Shown here: piece by piece, positions 9,378 through 21,486 of the stretch
How positions within the stretch are numbered: position 1 is the first letter of the stretch
How the letters are laid out: each line of letters starts with the position of its first letter
Assembly: GCA_029844215.1 (NCBI GenBank)
Contig: JAQGDG010000159.1
Span: forward strand, 1-64,000
DNA: 64,000 nt
DNA from: Przewalskia tangutica
Taxonomy: Eukaryota; Streptophyta; Magnoliopsida; Solanales; Solanaceae
Reading direction: 5' to 3'
Program-made: the position numbers and the translations under genes
Notes under the pieces: model-generated
Database searches by the model: none
Seen by the model: only the letters and a program-made list of their open reading frames with translations
Told to the model about the DNA's origin: nothing

Positions 9378-11454
9378 AAATCATTCTTTCAAGTCTTGAA
9401 ATCTCCTTCTCCCTAGAGCTTTCGTCAAGCCTCACTTCCACATAACTTGAAGAGCTAAGTAGACACCACTCCCATAAACTCCTTGTAGTCTCGGCCAAAG
9501 TACCTCTTGGTAGAAATACTCTCCAAGTATTGTTATTATCCTCAAATACCCTAGCCAGTATATCCTTTAGTATTTCCAAGTTACCTACATCGTAGAGTCA
9601 GGAAATACTACCTTGTATTCCTATAGTCACTCATGAAACCACTAAGAGAAACTTCATAGTTGGTTGAAGTAGAAAGTAGAAGTTGTGTAGAAACTTCTAA
9701 GGGTTTCTTAGGCGATTGGAGCGTGCAGATTAGGAGCTAAACCTCGCTCAGGATCGAAACATATCTTGGATAATATTGGGCTTATCGAGGTAAATAATCT
9801 TATCCTTCTATTGTAATTGGAATACATCATAGATGTATAGAAATAAGTAAAAAAATACATAGAAGGATATTAAAAGAGAGAATTATTTGTAATTACATAG
9901 AAGGGTATTCTGAAGAGAATTGAACTATAATCACATCGGAAGATTTAAAGAAGATTAAGCTGTACTTACAGAATTTGTATTTCTGATGAGCTTGTATAGC
10001 TTATCGGGTAGGGAAGTCTTAGATTTTAGTAGAATTAAGAACCTACGCTTAGAACTTTCTCTGAGAGAAGTCTAGGCGTTGATAGGCGTATTTGACTATT
10101 ATGAGTCGATACTCTGCGCGACGTATTCGACTTGGCGGTGGATTTCACGAGAAGGTATGTGATTCTTCCTATACTCTTAAGCATGATATTTTAAAATATA
10201 TATATGATGCGGTAGGCGTGCGTGTGTTAGCTGAGCGTAGTTTCTTGCTATGATGTCTTTTGACTTAAGCTGAATAATAAGAATCTTGAAGTCTTTCAAA
10301 AGAATTATAAATCATTTTGAAAGAAGAAGAATATTTGTTTTAAAACAAAAGCTTAAAGAGTTATACTATCTTTATGGAAAGTTAGGTATAACGACTTAAG
10401 AAGAGAAAGAGCAGTTTACTTATGTGTTTATGAAAGACTTGTGTTGATTTAGAAAGTATGATAAGATGGTTTGATGAGTAGACATATTATGATGCTATGT
10501 GTGTTAGTGTCTTGTAACGTTTGTATAAGAGGGTATTAACTTGTTGTGCTTATGTTGTTTAACGATAATTTGTTATGTTAGTATTATATCACTCACCTCT
10601 TGACATGATGTCGTAGGTTAAAATTTGCCTCTCCGTCTGGGGTAGACTCGGTGATGCAGGACCGTGATTCGAGAATACCTCATGCGGGTCGAGGGGACCT
10701 ATGCGGAACTCGAGAGTTCGAGTTAGTGTGCGGCCTTTATGGTCATGCGGTCTATGTGGCCATGCGGACTCTGAGTCGGGGCGATGCGGGGTAGCTACCC
10801 TCGATCACGAGGAATACCTCATGCGGGCCTAGGTGGCCTATGCGGACTAGGAGTCGAGTTAGGCATGCATAATGATACTATGGGCGATTGGCCTGCCGAT
10901 CATTCGCGACCTAGAAAAGACACATTCTGATTTACCTATTGTTGCTCTTGTTTATGATGTGGCGCTATGCGTTACATTGGTTGTTTAAATGCGTATTTGT
11001 AAAATTGGTTTTAAAATGATATGATTTCATTTAAGTACTTTCTGATTTTACATACTTAGTACTGTTATCTTGACCTCCTTGGGGCTGCGTTCATCTGCGA
11101 GTAAGGAAGCCAGTGCTAGATCCGCATCCTTAGGATCTTTTGCTTTGGTGTCGGGGCTCCGTCTTCTCGGAGACTCGAATTTTAGGTATGATCTCCCTGT
11201 TATTTGTAGATAGTTGTACATTCGGTATGGCGGAATACTGTCCGCATAGTTGTTTATCTTCTTAAGTGCGTAGTCTATTATGCAGATTGGGATGCTTGCG
11301 GATTTTAGTTTATATATATATGTCAGCGACATTTTCTCGAATAAAGCGTGTCTTATTTTACAATGTTTCATGTCTTGTTTTTATATTCGCTGATTTTCTC
11401 GATGTATGACTACTTGGGTGCGGGTAAGGCACGATCCACGAGCAGGCAGATCGT
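9378..11454 (+). repeat. Diverged A-like LTR (subfamily A'), 5' part missing
   Basis: The sequence follows the A LTR from just after the TATA region to the TACTTGGGTGCGGGTAAGGCAC end, but parts (about 9500-9830) are closer to the C LTR, such as the GTAGAGTCAGGAAATACTACC block shared with 37357-37376. It carries the tandem array at 10635-10865 and the hairpin zone about 11080-11430. Its 5' part is displaced by the reverse B insertion. It runs straight into gag sequence with no PBS or leader, which is abnormal. Confidence 0.8.
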
Positions 11455-12307
11455 GGCTACGAGGCCCGAAGGGCAAAGCGGCGGCGAGGCGCTAGTGGTG
11501 CAGAAGAGTTACGAGGACTTCGGGCACAAACTATGCACGAGGTAGTGGCGGATCGGCGAGTTCATTCGCCGCGGTATTAGAAGGCCGAGGCGGCGGTAGC
11601 TCGAAGGTTCGTACCAGCCTCGATTCGCGGCCGAGCGAGTTTAGGGTATGGAGAAGCGGTCGGACTATTGACTAGCATAGTGGTAGGCGGCAAGCGGCGA
11701 GGCGGTAGCTAACCCTGGCCGGTTAGAGGATTAGGATTTTTGGGTTGTAGTCACGAGTTTTATGGTTCGAGATCGAGGAAGATCCTCGAAGTTCGTTAAG
11801 CGACTCTGTTGGACTATCACAGTGCTTAGGGCCTCGGATCTGAGTCGGTTGTGTTAGCTTCTTGCAGTTCAGCGATATTGCGTTGGCTAGGTTTGAGTCT
11901 TGGGATTTGTCGAGAGGTGTGGGTGCTCGTCCGTGATTTAGGATGAGTTCACGGAGGCCTTTCTTGATCACTTTTGCCTCTAAAATGAGGAGAGCCGTGT
12001 TGATAGATTCTTGTCATTGAGGCGAATGGGAGGACCATCGAGAATACAACACAGGTTTGACTCGTTGTCAGTATCGCACACTATTGTGGCTGATATGGCG
12101 GGCGAGTTCACCGCTATGTGATAGAGTGGGCCGTCATATGATTCTTTGCATGCACAGGTAGCCCTTGACCCGGTATGGATATTGCGAGATGCGAGCTTAT
12201 GCACGAGGATCGAGGCGAGAGAGAGAAGTCGGCTAGACTCGAGCAGCCCGAGGCGGGGCAGCGAGGTTCGGGGTAACTTTGAGGCGGGCGGCCTCCAGCG
12301 AATTAGG
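11455..12307 (+). pseudogene. gag, 5' part (gag-only element), interrupted by B-1
   Basis: Homologous to the A gag but distinct: it starts at the block equivalent to gag codon 8 or so (CCCGAAGGGCAAAGCGG), keeps the WLG....WD-type Retrotrans_gag region (about 11880-11990) and the zinc-knuckle/basic region (about 12170-12300), then stops where B-1 is inserted. The 5' leader, PBS and gag start are missing between it and the A' LTR. It resumes at 44391. Frames are broken by stops and indels. Capsid function is known for the family only. Confidence 0.72.
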
Positions 12308-14337
12308 TGTTACACCCGTAATTACGGACATGTTGTAGAGCGTGCGTAAGAACTCACAAGTGTTAAGATGTGAGACTTGTAAAGTTTGTTGGAATATTGA
12401 AATTTTGGAAAAAGCGTAGTATGGTGATGAATGGGAGGCGACACGTGTCACCCCCTTAAGGATGCCTTGGGCCGAAATTAGCAAGGGCGAGGGTCATTGG
12501 ACCTTTGTTAGCGAGACAAGTCTTGCAAGTTGCAAGCTTGACAATCTTGACTAAGTCAAAGGACCCATGAGCTTGATATTTAATTAAGACCTCATCTAGC
12601 CACCCAATTGTGCATCTTGACCTCTGTGTCCTATATATTACTACTAGTAGTGAGACAAGTCCAGCTTAGCCAAAATTTGAAGAAAATTGGATGAACATGC
12701 TAGTGCTCTCGGGTTCAACATGAGTGAAAAGGAAAAGAATTTGTTTGTTGTCGATAATCTCCCAGCTTTAAACCAAGGTTCCTAAGTGTATTGTAAGCAT
12801 ATCTCAATAGAAAAATCCGGAAAAAGAGAGTTTTGTATTAGTCATAAGTGAAAACCTAGTGGCTTTCTAGGTTTTGGATTGGAAGTTTGAAGGAAAGTTG
12901 TTGGTAGGGTTCTAAGGGTCTCAACAAGCGGATTGAAGTGTCTTGGAGAGGCTCTAAACTACTAAGGAAGCGACTTGGTTGGAATTGGATTAAGGATCGT
13001 TAAGGTATAATCTTGTCTTTTAAGGTGTTCTGAGATTATATATTTATATTATTGTTATTAGCTTTACATGTTGATAGCATGAAGTTGGTATGTTGAAGTT
13101 TATAAGTATTATGGATTGCTTGTAGCTTAATCAGAAATGTTATGCAAACCAACGAAAATTGGATTACTAATTGGTGCGTTTATTAGAAATAAATCGCATG
13201 TTACTTACTTAAGTTTATGGTTATTATAATCAAATGCGACTTGATATCATGTTATGCTACCAATTTGGATTGAAATGGAAATTGGATAAGAATTGGTATG
13301 GTTGAACTCAAGGTGGCGAATTTGGACTTTTAGTTTGTTATTCATTTGTATTGGACTACTTTCTAAATTGTGAGCCAATTGGGGCTGTTTAGTTATTCAT
13401 TTGTATTGGACTACCTTCATATTGTTGTGAGCCAATTGGGGCTGTTTGGTTATTGTATTTAGCTTGAAAAGGTGGCAAAGTAAGTAGAAGCAGAGGAGGT
13501 CTTTGTCAGATTTTAGTAGAATTTAGTGACTTAGCACTTAGAATATTCTCGTTTGAAATAAGAGGTTAATGGACGTATGTGACCATTATAGGTTGAAGTA
13601 CTAAGTATAAGCGTATCCTACTTGAAGAATGGAATAGCTCAAGGTTGAAGTACTTTGGAGCATTTTACTACTTATGCGACAATCATCGCGAGGTATGTGA
13701 ACCTCTTCTTCCTTTGGCATGATTACATGTATGGAATATACGTGGTATCATTTCATATTTCTGTTACTCTTAGAAGTTAAGAGGTAGTTGCGTGATCTAC
13801 TCTATGTAGAACTTTTCCTATCTTTGAGCATGACTTGTTGCGTGTATGTAGTGCGGTGAGCGTCTGACACCTTGATATCTCTTACTAGTTTATGAATAGC
13901 AGTGGGTGAGTTATGAGATTAACTCAACTTTTGAAAGTAGTAAGGATGTCTAATGTTGTATTAAAGTTTAGGGACTTGAAGAGTTTTAAAGTATATGATA
14001 CTTGTTAGTGTTAAGCGTATAAGTCCACTTGGATAGGAAATTGTTTTTGGCTAAGGAATAAAGAGTGAATTTAACGGCTTTATGGGAAGTTAGTTATATT
14101 TGCTTTATGGAAAGATAAATGACTTGATTTTAGTGAAAAGGCAACTTGTTTTTAAGGCATCAATTGCCTAAGGTTTTATAATAAAATGAGTCACTTGTTT
14201 CCTAAAGGTTAAGAGACTAATTGTATTTTTGAAAGTTATGAGAATTGATTTGAAAGTATATAATACTTGGTTTCAAAAGTAGAAGTCTCTTGGTTATAAA
14301 AGGAGCGTGTTGGTCTAAACCATAAAGGGTTATAAGC
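12308..14337 (+). repeat. 5' LTR of B-1, first half
   Basis: Matches 40382-42420 closely. It contains a GACACGTGTCACCCCC block (about 12439), a TATATATTA promoter box with the perfect palindrome ACTACTAGTAGT (12640-12651), two copies of an ATTCATTTGTATTGGACTAC repeat (about 13343 and 13398), and an A/T-rich body. It is cut by A-2 inside an ATAAC(G) motif. Confidence 0.9.
12632..12651 (+). promoter_or_regulatory. B LTR promoter: TATATATTA plus 12-bp palindrome
   Basis: TATATATTA is directly followed by ACTACTAGTAGT (12640-12651), a perfect palindrome. The same pair occurs in the 3' LTR (ATATATTACT from 40711, palindrome 40718-40729) and in weaker form near 45392-45411. The GTGAGACAAGTCC that follows is also conserved. 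Promoter role is inferred from position and sequence. Confidence 0.6.
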
Positions 14338-16700
14338 TGTTATACCGTATTTACGGAGTATATGCGTGAGGCGTGCGTCTGAGTGTAACCTTAAAAGTTT
14401 AGGCCTAGGGCGTTTTTGGGCCTGACCAGCGCGAGGAATCGTTTCAAAGCGTTTTACGACTCATGAAGGGTAAATTCGGCTATGTCATTTCTAATTTTTG
14501 CGGATTTTTAGGCGCGGAACCACGACCAGCGAGAGGGTGACACTTGTCACCTCGAGTGGGCGGCAAGTGGCCTTTTGCCTTGGCGGTTGTGAGGCTTTAG
14601 GGCTTAGAACATGGACCTTTGTTTGTGGGTGATTTGAGGAGTAGGTTAGGGGCACTTGGGCAAATCTTGGCCCTCAGCACCCAGCAGCTGATCTTGGCCA
14701 TTGGTTGGCCGTATCTTGCTATAAATACCCTCTCTTTGAAGACTTATTCATCACAAATTTCCAAGTCTAAATTCTCCTTCCCCCTTGTGAGCCATCGTCT
14801 AAGCCTCATCACACTTTTTGAAGCCTTGGCGAATACCCCACCTTTTGAAGCCTTGGCGAATACCACACTGGCCCCTGAAACACTACCCCCTCCCTTGGTA
14901 GAAAAGTTGTCTTCTAGTATTGTTATAATGCCCAAAATACCTAGCCCGTATCCATGGTCCTTAATAGAAGTTGTGAAGAACTTCTAAGGTTTCTTGGAGC
15001 TAAACCTTGCTCAGGCGCGACTTTTTCTAGGATATTATTGGGCTTACTGAGGTAACAAATCCTAACCCTCTTTTGAATAAGAGAACACTTACTGTTGTAG
15101 TATTAGAATAAGTATTAAATACTTAGAAGAATATCCACGAATAGAATTGAGCTATTACTACTGATGAAGGGTTTAAAGAAGAATAATCAAAGCTGTACTT
15201 GCATGGAATTTGTTTTCACGATGAACTTATATAGCTCATGGGTAGGAAGTCTTGACTTTCCGTAGAATTGTGAACCCTCTGTTTAGAATGACCTTGAGTA
15301 GTCTTTGATAGATGCGAGACTATTATGGTGACTCTCTGGCGCGACATATTGACTTGGCGGTGGTTTATTTGAGAAGGTATGTGATTCTTCCTAAAACATG
15401 ATATTTTACAATATATATGTGCGGTAGGCGTACGTGTGTTAAGCGAATAATAACTACGGCAATGTCTTTGACTTAAGCACGAATAACACTTACGGCAATG
15501 CCTGCGGCAAGCTGAATAATAACGTTAAAGCATTTCAAAGAATCTTTGAATCATTTTTGAGAAGAGAACTAATTGGTTTTAAGCGAAGCTTAAGAGTTAT
15601 ACTAGCCTTATGGGAAGTTAAGTATAACCACTTAAGATTTATAAAAGAAAGCAGTTTGCCTATGTGTTTATAACGGACTTATATTGAATTGTAGAAAGAA
15701 TAATAAGATGGTTTGATAAGTAGACATGATATGATGCTATGTGTGTTAGTATCTTGTAAGCGTTTGTATAAGAAAGTGTCCTTGTTGTGCTTATGTTGTT
15801 TAAAGATAATTTGTTATGTTAGTGTACTATCACTCACCTCTTGAGATGATCTGGAGGTTAAGCGCCCTCCGTCTGGGGTAGACTCGGTGATGCAGGACCG
15901 TGATTCGAGAATACCTCATGCGGGTCGGGGGCTATGCGAACTCTGAGAGTTCGAGGTTAGTATGCGGGGTTATGCCTCATGCGGTCTATGTGGCCATGCG
16001 GACAGCGAGTCGGGGCGATGCGAGGTAGCTACCCTCGATGCGGGGTTATACCTCATGCGGGCCCGTGAGTGGCCTATGCGGACTCAGGAGTCGAGATTAG
16101 GCTTGCGGGAATGATGATGTGGGCGAGTGGCCTGTTTACGATCATTCGCGGCCTAGACAAGACCTATTCTGATTACCTATTGTTGCTCTTGTTTGTGATG
16201 TGGCACTATATGCGGTTTCCTTAGTTGTTTCACACATATTTGTATGGGTTTTAAAATGATATGTTTTCATTTAAGTACTTTCTGATTTCACATGCTTAGT
16301 ACTGTTATGCTTGACCTCGCCGGAAGCTGCGTTCATGCGCGGTAAGGCAGCGGTGCTAGATCCACATTCCTAGGATCTACGTTGGTGTCAGAGCTCAATC
16401 CTTCCGGAGGCTCTGCTTTTAGGTATGATCTCACTGTTGTAGATAGTTTTGTCTGATCGAGGTATGGCGGGGCCTGTCGCCCATAGTTGTATATTTCCTT
16501 AAGTGCATTAGTCTGTTATGCAGTATCGGATGTAGCTGCTAAACCATGTTTTTATATATATGCGAAAAGCGTGTTTCTCATTAAGCTGTGTCTATTTTAT
16601 AAAGCTGTTTCATATCTTGCTTTATATTTCCAGATTACTCGATGTATGACTACTTAGGTGCCGGTAAGGCACGATCCACGAGCCGGAATGGGTCGTGACA
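14338..16700 (+). repeat. 5' LTR of A-2
   Basis: Starts TGTTATACCG, ends GTGACA. TATAAATA at 14720-14727, GAAGCCTTGGCGAATACC repeated twice (about 14820-14870), tandem array about 15868-16095, hairpins AGATCC/GGATCT (16358-16363/16373-16378) and GTGCC/GGCAC (16658-16662/16668-16672). Nearly identical to its partner except for scattered small indels. Confidence 0.93.
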
Positions 16701-16704
16701 AAAG

Positions 16705-16716
16705 TAGTATCGAGCG
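16705..16716 (+). other. Primer binding site of A-2
   Basis: TAGTATCGAGCG, four bases after the LTR end, corresponds to the tRNA-Met PBS TGGTATCAGAGC with a change at the second base and a lost A. The downstream leader with GTGCAC (16775-16780) is shared with the other elements. Confidence 0.72.
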
Positions 16717-16903
16717 ATTAATCCTCGGAAAGTGTCTCTGACCGTATCTAGTAAGTCTTGATTATCGGTGTGTTGTGCACCACGCTTTGATGTCGAGGAG
16801 GCTATAGGATATTTAGGATTAGTTTCCATTCTTCTCATTCGAGATCGTGCTTTAGAAGTGTTATAGGTTGGAACCCTCTAATGTATTCCTTTCTGTAAAG
16901 ATT

Positions 16904-18185
16904 ATGCCTCGCGTAAAGGCAACCGGGCCCAGAAGGGCAAAGCGGCGAGGCGCTAGCGAGACACCCAGTCGCGAGGCTCGGGCCAGTCTATACGAGGCGG
17001 CGAGTTACATGGCGCCGCCTTGGCCAGCCTGACCACGGTACCAGCCTCATCCCACGGCTGGGCGGAGAGTTAGAAATGAGAGATAACCCGACTATTGGCT
17101 AAAGTTGTGGCCCGATCGAGAGAGATTGGATCACGGCGATTCGGTTCCAGCTCGGCTCGATCGCGCCCGTGGTACACCCGAGGCGAATAGTTTGAGACTC
17201 TGAGATTTCTTGAGTTGTAGCCCGCGAGTTTTCTGGTGGCGGAGGATGATCGCGGGAGTTCATCCGTCGGCTACTGAAGAATCATGAGGTGATCGAGGCC
17301 TCGGAGGCAGTGCTGTGACCTTTGGTTCGCGTCAGGTGCGTGATACGCGGTCGATTGGTTTGATTCATGGGAGTTATCCGGGAGAACGCGTCCCACTACT
17401 TAGGATGAGTTAGAGGCTTTCCTCGCTCCTTCTTGCCTCCACGGATGAGAGGCGCGGGGTGATAGATTTTTACTCTGAGGCGAGAGGGCGCCTTGTCGGG
17501 AGTACAATGTCGAGTTTGATTCATTGGCTCGATATGTCCCGGCATTGGTAGCGAATATGGAGGATAGGGTGCACCGCTACGTCGCGGGCTAGATGATTAC
17601 ATGGCGAGTCGTCATGTGCGGGTGTTTCTCTTCAGGGTATGGGCGTTACCGCGCATGCGACTCGCGCCCTTGGATGCGAGCGAAGGTCGGCGAGTGGGCG
17701 ACGGCGAGAAGAAGGCGGGGCGGGAGGTCTTACGGTGGATATCGTGGTGGCGGCCTCGGCGGCGATCTAGGTGCACTGCGGCCGGCTCGAGCACTCTGCG
17801 CACCGTCCTCGGCCTGGCGAGTATTCGGCGAGCCGGGGCCAGGGCGAGGCGTCGAGTAGCGAGTGCGGCGTCGGGACCACCCCCGATGTGGCCGTCACGG
17901 TAGATCCCATTCAGGAAGTGTGGTGCATTTTTGGATCTTATTCTGATTGTAGCGGCGAGGTCATTTGCGAGGGTCAGGCCAAGCGTGGCCAGTGGTAGAG
18001 ACTCGACGCCGAGGTTACATTGCGCTTCATCATCTCCTCTGATTACTCACTTCGGAGCAAGGTACTCGTAGGTCGGCCAGTGTGGCCCGGTCGTGGCTCG
18101 GGTCCCGATTCTAGCGGTCCTCGAGCGCGTTTATGGTTTGTCCGGTAGCGAGGATCGGGAGGCCTCGCGATGTCGTCGGGTACCT
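16904..18185 (+). pseudogene. gag of A-2, frameshifted
   Basis: ATG at 16904 begins the MPRV start shared by all A copies. The order is basic/proline-rich N-terminus, Retrotrans_gag-like middle (about 17330-17500), zinc-knuckle remnant (about 17610-17665; CFSS-GYGRYR-like), then a glycine/arginine-rich tail read SYGGYRGGGLGGDLG (about 17728-17772). The tail is typical of nucleocapsid RNA binding. The frame changes several times. Confidence 0.83.
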
Positions 18186-18189
18186 TATC

Positions 18190-18445
18190 GGTTCCAGGTT
18201 TGATGTGTATGCTTTGATAGATCGGGTTCTACTCTGTCCTATATATCTCCCCTTGTTGCTAGTAGGATAGGGATAGAGCACGAGTCCATAGACCACTTTC
18301 GAGTAGCTACGCGATGGGTGATTCGGTGGTAGCTCGGCGGGTATATAGAGCTTGTCTGTGACCATTCTGATCGTGGACCCTAGCCAACTTGATAGAGTTG
18401 GAGATGATTGACCAGCGTGATTATGGGGATGGATTGGCTAGCTTC
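18190..18445 (+). pseudogene. Protease of A-2
   Basis: The catalytic region reads LIDxGST with one base lost inside the DPG codons (18213-18235), then LSYISPLVASRIG-like sequence, the VARRVYRAC stretch (about 18330-18355) and GMDWL (about 18424-18440). The lost base removes the active-site frame as read. A-3 keeps this part intact. Confidence 0.83.
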
Positions 18446-18449
18446 TTGC

Positions 18450-19540
18450 TTCGCCAATGTAGGCTGAGAGAAAGTAAATGCGGTTCAGTTTCACGAGGCC
18501 GGTTGTTGAGTGGGAGAACGCAGTATATCGCGAGGGTAGGTTTATTTCTTACCTCAAGGCTAGGAAGATGGTGCGGAAGGGGTATATCTACCATCTCGTT
18601 CGGGTGTTTGATACTGAGGCTGCGGTACCAGATTTTGGTCGATTCGATGGTCGTGAATTCCCAGACGTGTTTCGGATGACCTCCGGGTATCCCTCACGAG
18701 AGGAGATCGAGTTTTGTATAGATGTGTTGCGGATACGGCCTATTTCCATTCGCCATCTGAGAATGGCACTGCGAGTTGAGGAGTTGAAGGACCAGGTGAG
18801 GATTTCTTTGGAGAAGGGTTTTATCGGACCTAGTGTTTCTCGCAGAAGCGCGTGTGTTAAGTAAAGAAAAGAAGGGCGGGGCCAGCTGCGCATGTGTTGA
18901 CTATAGGCGGTGAACAAGGTGACCATTAAACGAATACCCCCTTCCCGGGATTGATGACTTGTTCGACGATTCGCGGTAGCGCGAGATGTTTCTCTAAGAT
19001 TGATCTGCGATCGGGCTATCATCGAGTTCGTGTCGAGAGAGGTGGATATCCTAGGGTGCATTCGGACGATGCAGGCATTATGAGTTCGGTCATGTCTTTT
19101 AGGTTGACCAATGCTCGGTGGTATTCATGGATTTGATGAGCGAGTGTTCAAACCATTTTGGACACGTTTGTGATAGTGTTCATTGATGATATCTTGGTTT
19201 ATTCTCGCTCGGGCGAGGAGCATGCGGGCATTTGAGGCTATCTTGTGATTCTCGAGACAGCGATTATCGCCAAGTTTTCCAAATGTGAGTTTTGGTTGAC
19301 TTGATGGCGTTTCTTGGGCATATTATGGTGATGGCATTCAGTGGAATCTGGCGAATCGAAGCGATCGAGCTTGGCGAGACTCTTACTCAGCAGAGGTTCG
19401 CGATTTTACGGGCCTTGCGGGTTATTATCGGCGGTTCGTGGAGAAGTTTGCTTCTATCTACGCACCATTGACTAGGTACTCGGAAGCGGCCAAGTTCGAT
19501 GGTGATGCTTGTGGCGGGGTTTCGATTCTTTGAAAGAGAG
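18450..19540 (+). pseudogene. Reverse transcriptase and connection of A-2
   Basis: An open segment 18478-18864 covers the RT entry: GRFISYLKARKMV, GYIYHLVRV, EFPDVF, EIEFCIDVL and EELKDQVRISLEKGFI. After one frameshift the region continues with VNKVTIK (about 18910-18930), FSKIDLRSGYH (about 18990-19024) and catalytic FIDDILVYS (19179-19205). The GYYRRFVEKFASI connection is near 19410-19460. It is the best-preserved RT entry of the three copies. It would synthesise DNA on the element RNA. Confidence 0.9.
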
Positions 19541-19549
19541 GCGGCGCCG

Positions 19550-19910
19550 CCCCGTTCTTACTCTTCGGAGGTCGGATGGTTATGTTGTGTATTGTGATCG
19601 TCGGGCATCGGGTTGGGATGTGTGTTGATGCGGCATGGCGAGTTATAGCATATGCATCGGCGGTGAAGAAACACGAGAGGAACTACCCGCTGTGATTTGG
19701 AGTTAGCGGTGTGATTCACGCTTTGAAGATCTGGAGGCACTATTTGTATGGGGTGCGCGTGGATATTTTTACTGACCACAGAGCCTCAGTATATCTTGAC
19801 GAGAGGAGTGAACTTCACAGCGAGGCGGTGGTTAGAGTTGCTTAAGGATTACGATGTTGATATCTGTACCACGGGAAGGCCGATGTTGTGGCGGATGCTC
19901 TTAGTCGTGA
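19550..19910 (+). pseudogene. RNase H of A-2
   Basis: YCD (19590-19598), an ELAV-like Glu region (about 19695-19715) and IFTD (about 19764-19778) give the three acidic positions; ADALSR closes the domain (about 19890-19908). The base after YCD is lost, so the three motifs lie in different frames as read. Confidence 0.85.
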
Positions 19911-20199
19911 GTCGATGGGAAGCCTATCGGATGTGCGGCTAGAGAGAAGGACATGGTTCGTGATTTGCACGATTCGCGAGCGGTGTCGTTTGATTGATTA
20001 CGATAGCGATGGGGTTAGAGTTCGTGAGTTGCGAGTCTTCCATCGTCGAGAGGTGAAGAAGCAGCGATTCGAGATCGGCTTTGATTCGATATCGTGATAC
20101 AACTCTTTGTGAGGCAAGGTCCTTTTGAGTAGCACGATGGGGTGCTAAGGTTTGAGCGGTGTGTGTTCGGATGTTTGAGGACTTGGCGGAGTTCTTGGG

Positions 20200-20932
20200 A
20201 AGCACACGGTAGCGTTACTCTATCCGTCGAAGTCGACCAAGATGTACCACGACCGATCGTGTATTGGTGGGATGGCTTGAAGAGAGCGTTGCGAGTTCGT
20301 AGCTCGGTGCGTGTTGTCGGCGGTGAAGGTAGAGCACGAGGCACGGTGGTTTTATTCTGACGATTGAGATCCCGACACGGAAGTGGGAGGTAATCAACAT
20401 GGACTTCATCAGGGATTACCTCGCTTTTCGGAGGAGACATGATTCTATATGGGTTATCGTCGACGGTGACAAAATCAGCCACTTTCTTCCCGTCGGGGCG
20501 GCTTTTTGGTGAGATTATGCGGACTTTACATCGAAGATCGTCGAGTGCATGAGTCCTACTTCGATCATATCGAGCAGAGCCCGATTTACGGCTAACCACG
20601 GAGGTCGCTTCGAGAGGGTTTAGGGGCGGTGAGCTTTGATCTGCATTTCATCCTGAGCGACGGGCGAGGCGAGCGCACTATCGGACTCTTGAGGATATCT
20701 GCGAGCTGTGTTATTGACCGATGGTAGTTGGGAGGATCATTTGCCACTAGTTGAGTTCGCGTATAATAATAGCTACCACTCCAGGTTGGTTCGATGTGGC
20801 GGAGTGCGGCTAGTAGGACGATTTGCAGTGACGATGGATAAGGTGAAGCTTATCAAGGCGGCTATTAATGACTCGAGTCGGCAAGTCGTATCACGGATCA
20901 TCGTCGTCGGCATCTTGAGTTCGAGTTCATGA
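20200..20932 (+). pseudogene. Integrase core of A-2, with a deletion
   Basis: TKMYHD and YWWDGLKRALR (about 20236-20290) mark the HHCC part; KWEVINMDFI (about 20380-20410) holds the first catalytic Asp; SWEDHLPLVEFAYNNSYHS (about 20726-20782) follows. There the A-1 and A-3 copies continue with YEALYGRKC, but A-2 jumps directly to GWFDV (about 20786), losing roughly 57 bases. The removed block is strongly conserved in gypsy integrases, so this copy is defective even if read errors are set aside. Confidence 0.85.
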
Positions 20933-21335
20933 TTGGGTTTTCCTAAAGGTGTCACCCATGAAGGGTGTGATGCGGTCGGGAAGAAGGAAACTCGGCCCAA
21001 GTACGATAGGCGTTTGGTTGTCGCGAGGTGCAAGGTTGCCTATGAGTTGAATCTGCCGTCCGATGCGGAAGCGGTGCATCCGGTTTTTCACGTATCTATC
21101 TTTGAGAGATGTATCGGGGATCCATCTAGGGTACACCGATTGGCGATGTCGGTGGCCAGGGGTTATCGTATGAGAGATTCCCATGGCGATGTCGATCGTC
21201 GAGTTAAGCGTCTGCGGACGAAGGGCGTGGCTTCCGTCAAAGTCTTGTGGCGGAGCGAGCTCGAGGAGGAGATGGCGTGGGAGGCGAGGAGGACATGAGG
21301 CGAAGTATCCTCTTTATTCCCACACCTCCGGGTAA
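20933..21335 (+). pseudogene. Integrase C-terminus and chromodomain of A-2
   Basis: A single open segment (20933-21298) reads GKKE..PKY, KVAYELNLPSD, VHPVFHVSIFERC, IGDPSRVH, then the chromodomain with VDRRVKRLRTK, VASVKVLW and a final MAWEA. This is the longest clean stretch of the domain in the window. The shared stop TAA is at 21333-21335 after small indels. The chromodomain would tether the integration complex to heterochromatin (known for chromoviruses). Confidence 0.88.
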
Positions 21336-21454
21336 TTCACTTTCCTACTTGTAAATTTTCATTATCGTTTATGCCTAAGTGTTGTTTTGTGGCGCGTGTG
21401 GCATTTGCAATATTTAAGTTATGAAGAACCTTATCGATAAGCGTCTTGGGAAGG

Positions 21455-21486
21455 AACATTCGGGGCGAATGTTTCTAGAGAGAGAA
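21455..21486 (+). other. Palindrome and polypurine tract of A-2
   Basis: AACATTCG (21455-21462) and CGAATGTT (21466-21473) form the conserved inverted repeat. The tract reads TCTAGAGAGAGAATG, with the G-run of A-1 and B-1 replaced by alternating AG, either a true change or collapsed read errors. Confidence 0.8.

Noticed and set aside
9364..9579. Small open frames in LTRs (for example 9364-9579, 63276-63764, 43175-43363) as host genes
   Set aside because: All lie in LTR sequence repeated elsewhere in the window, are not conserved in frame between copies, and show no domain that I recognise.
16904..21335. A-2 as an intact protein-coding element
   Set aside because: Even allowing for read errors in the short GC strings, the integrase lacks the YEALYGR block, so it is not intact as read.
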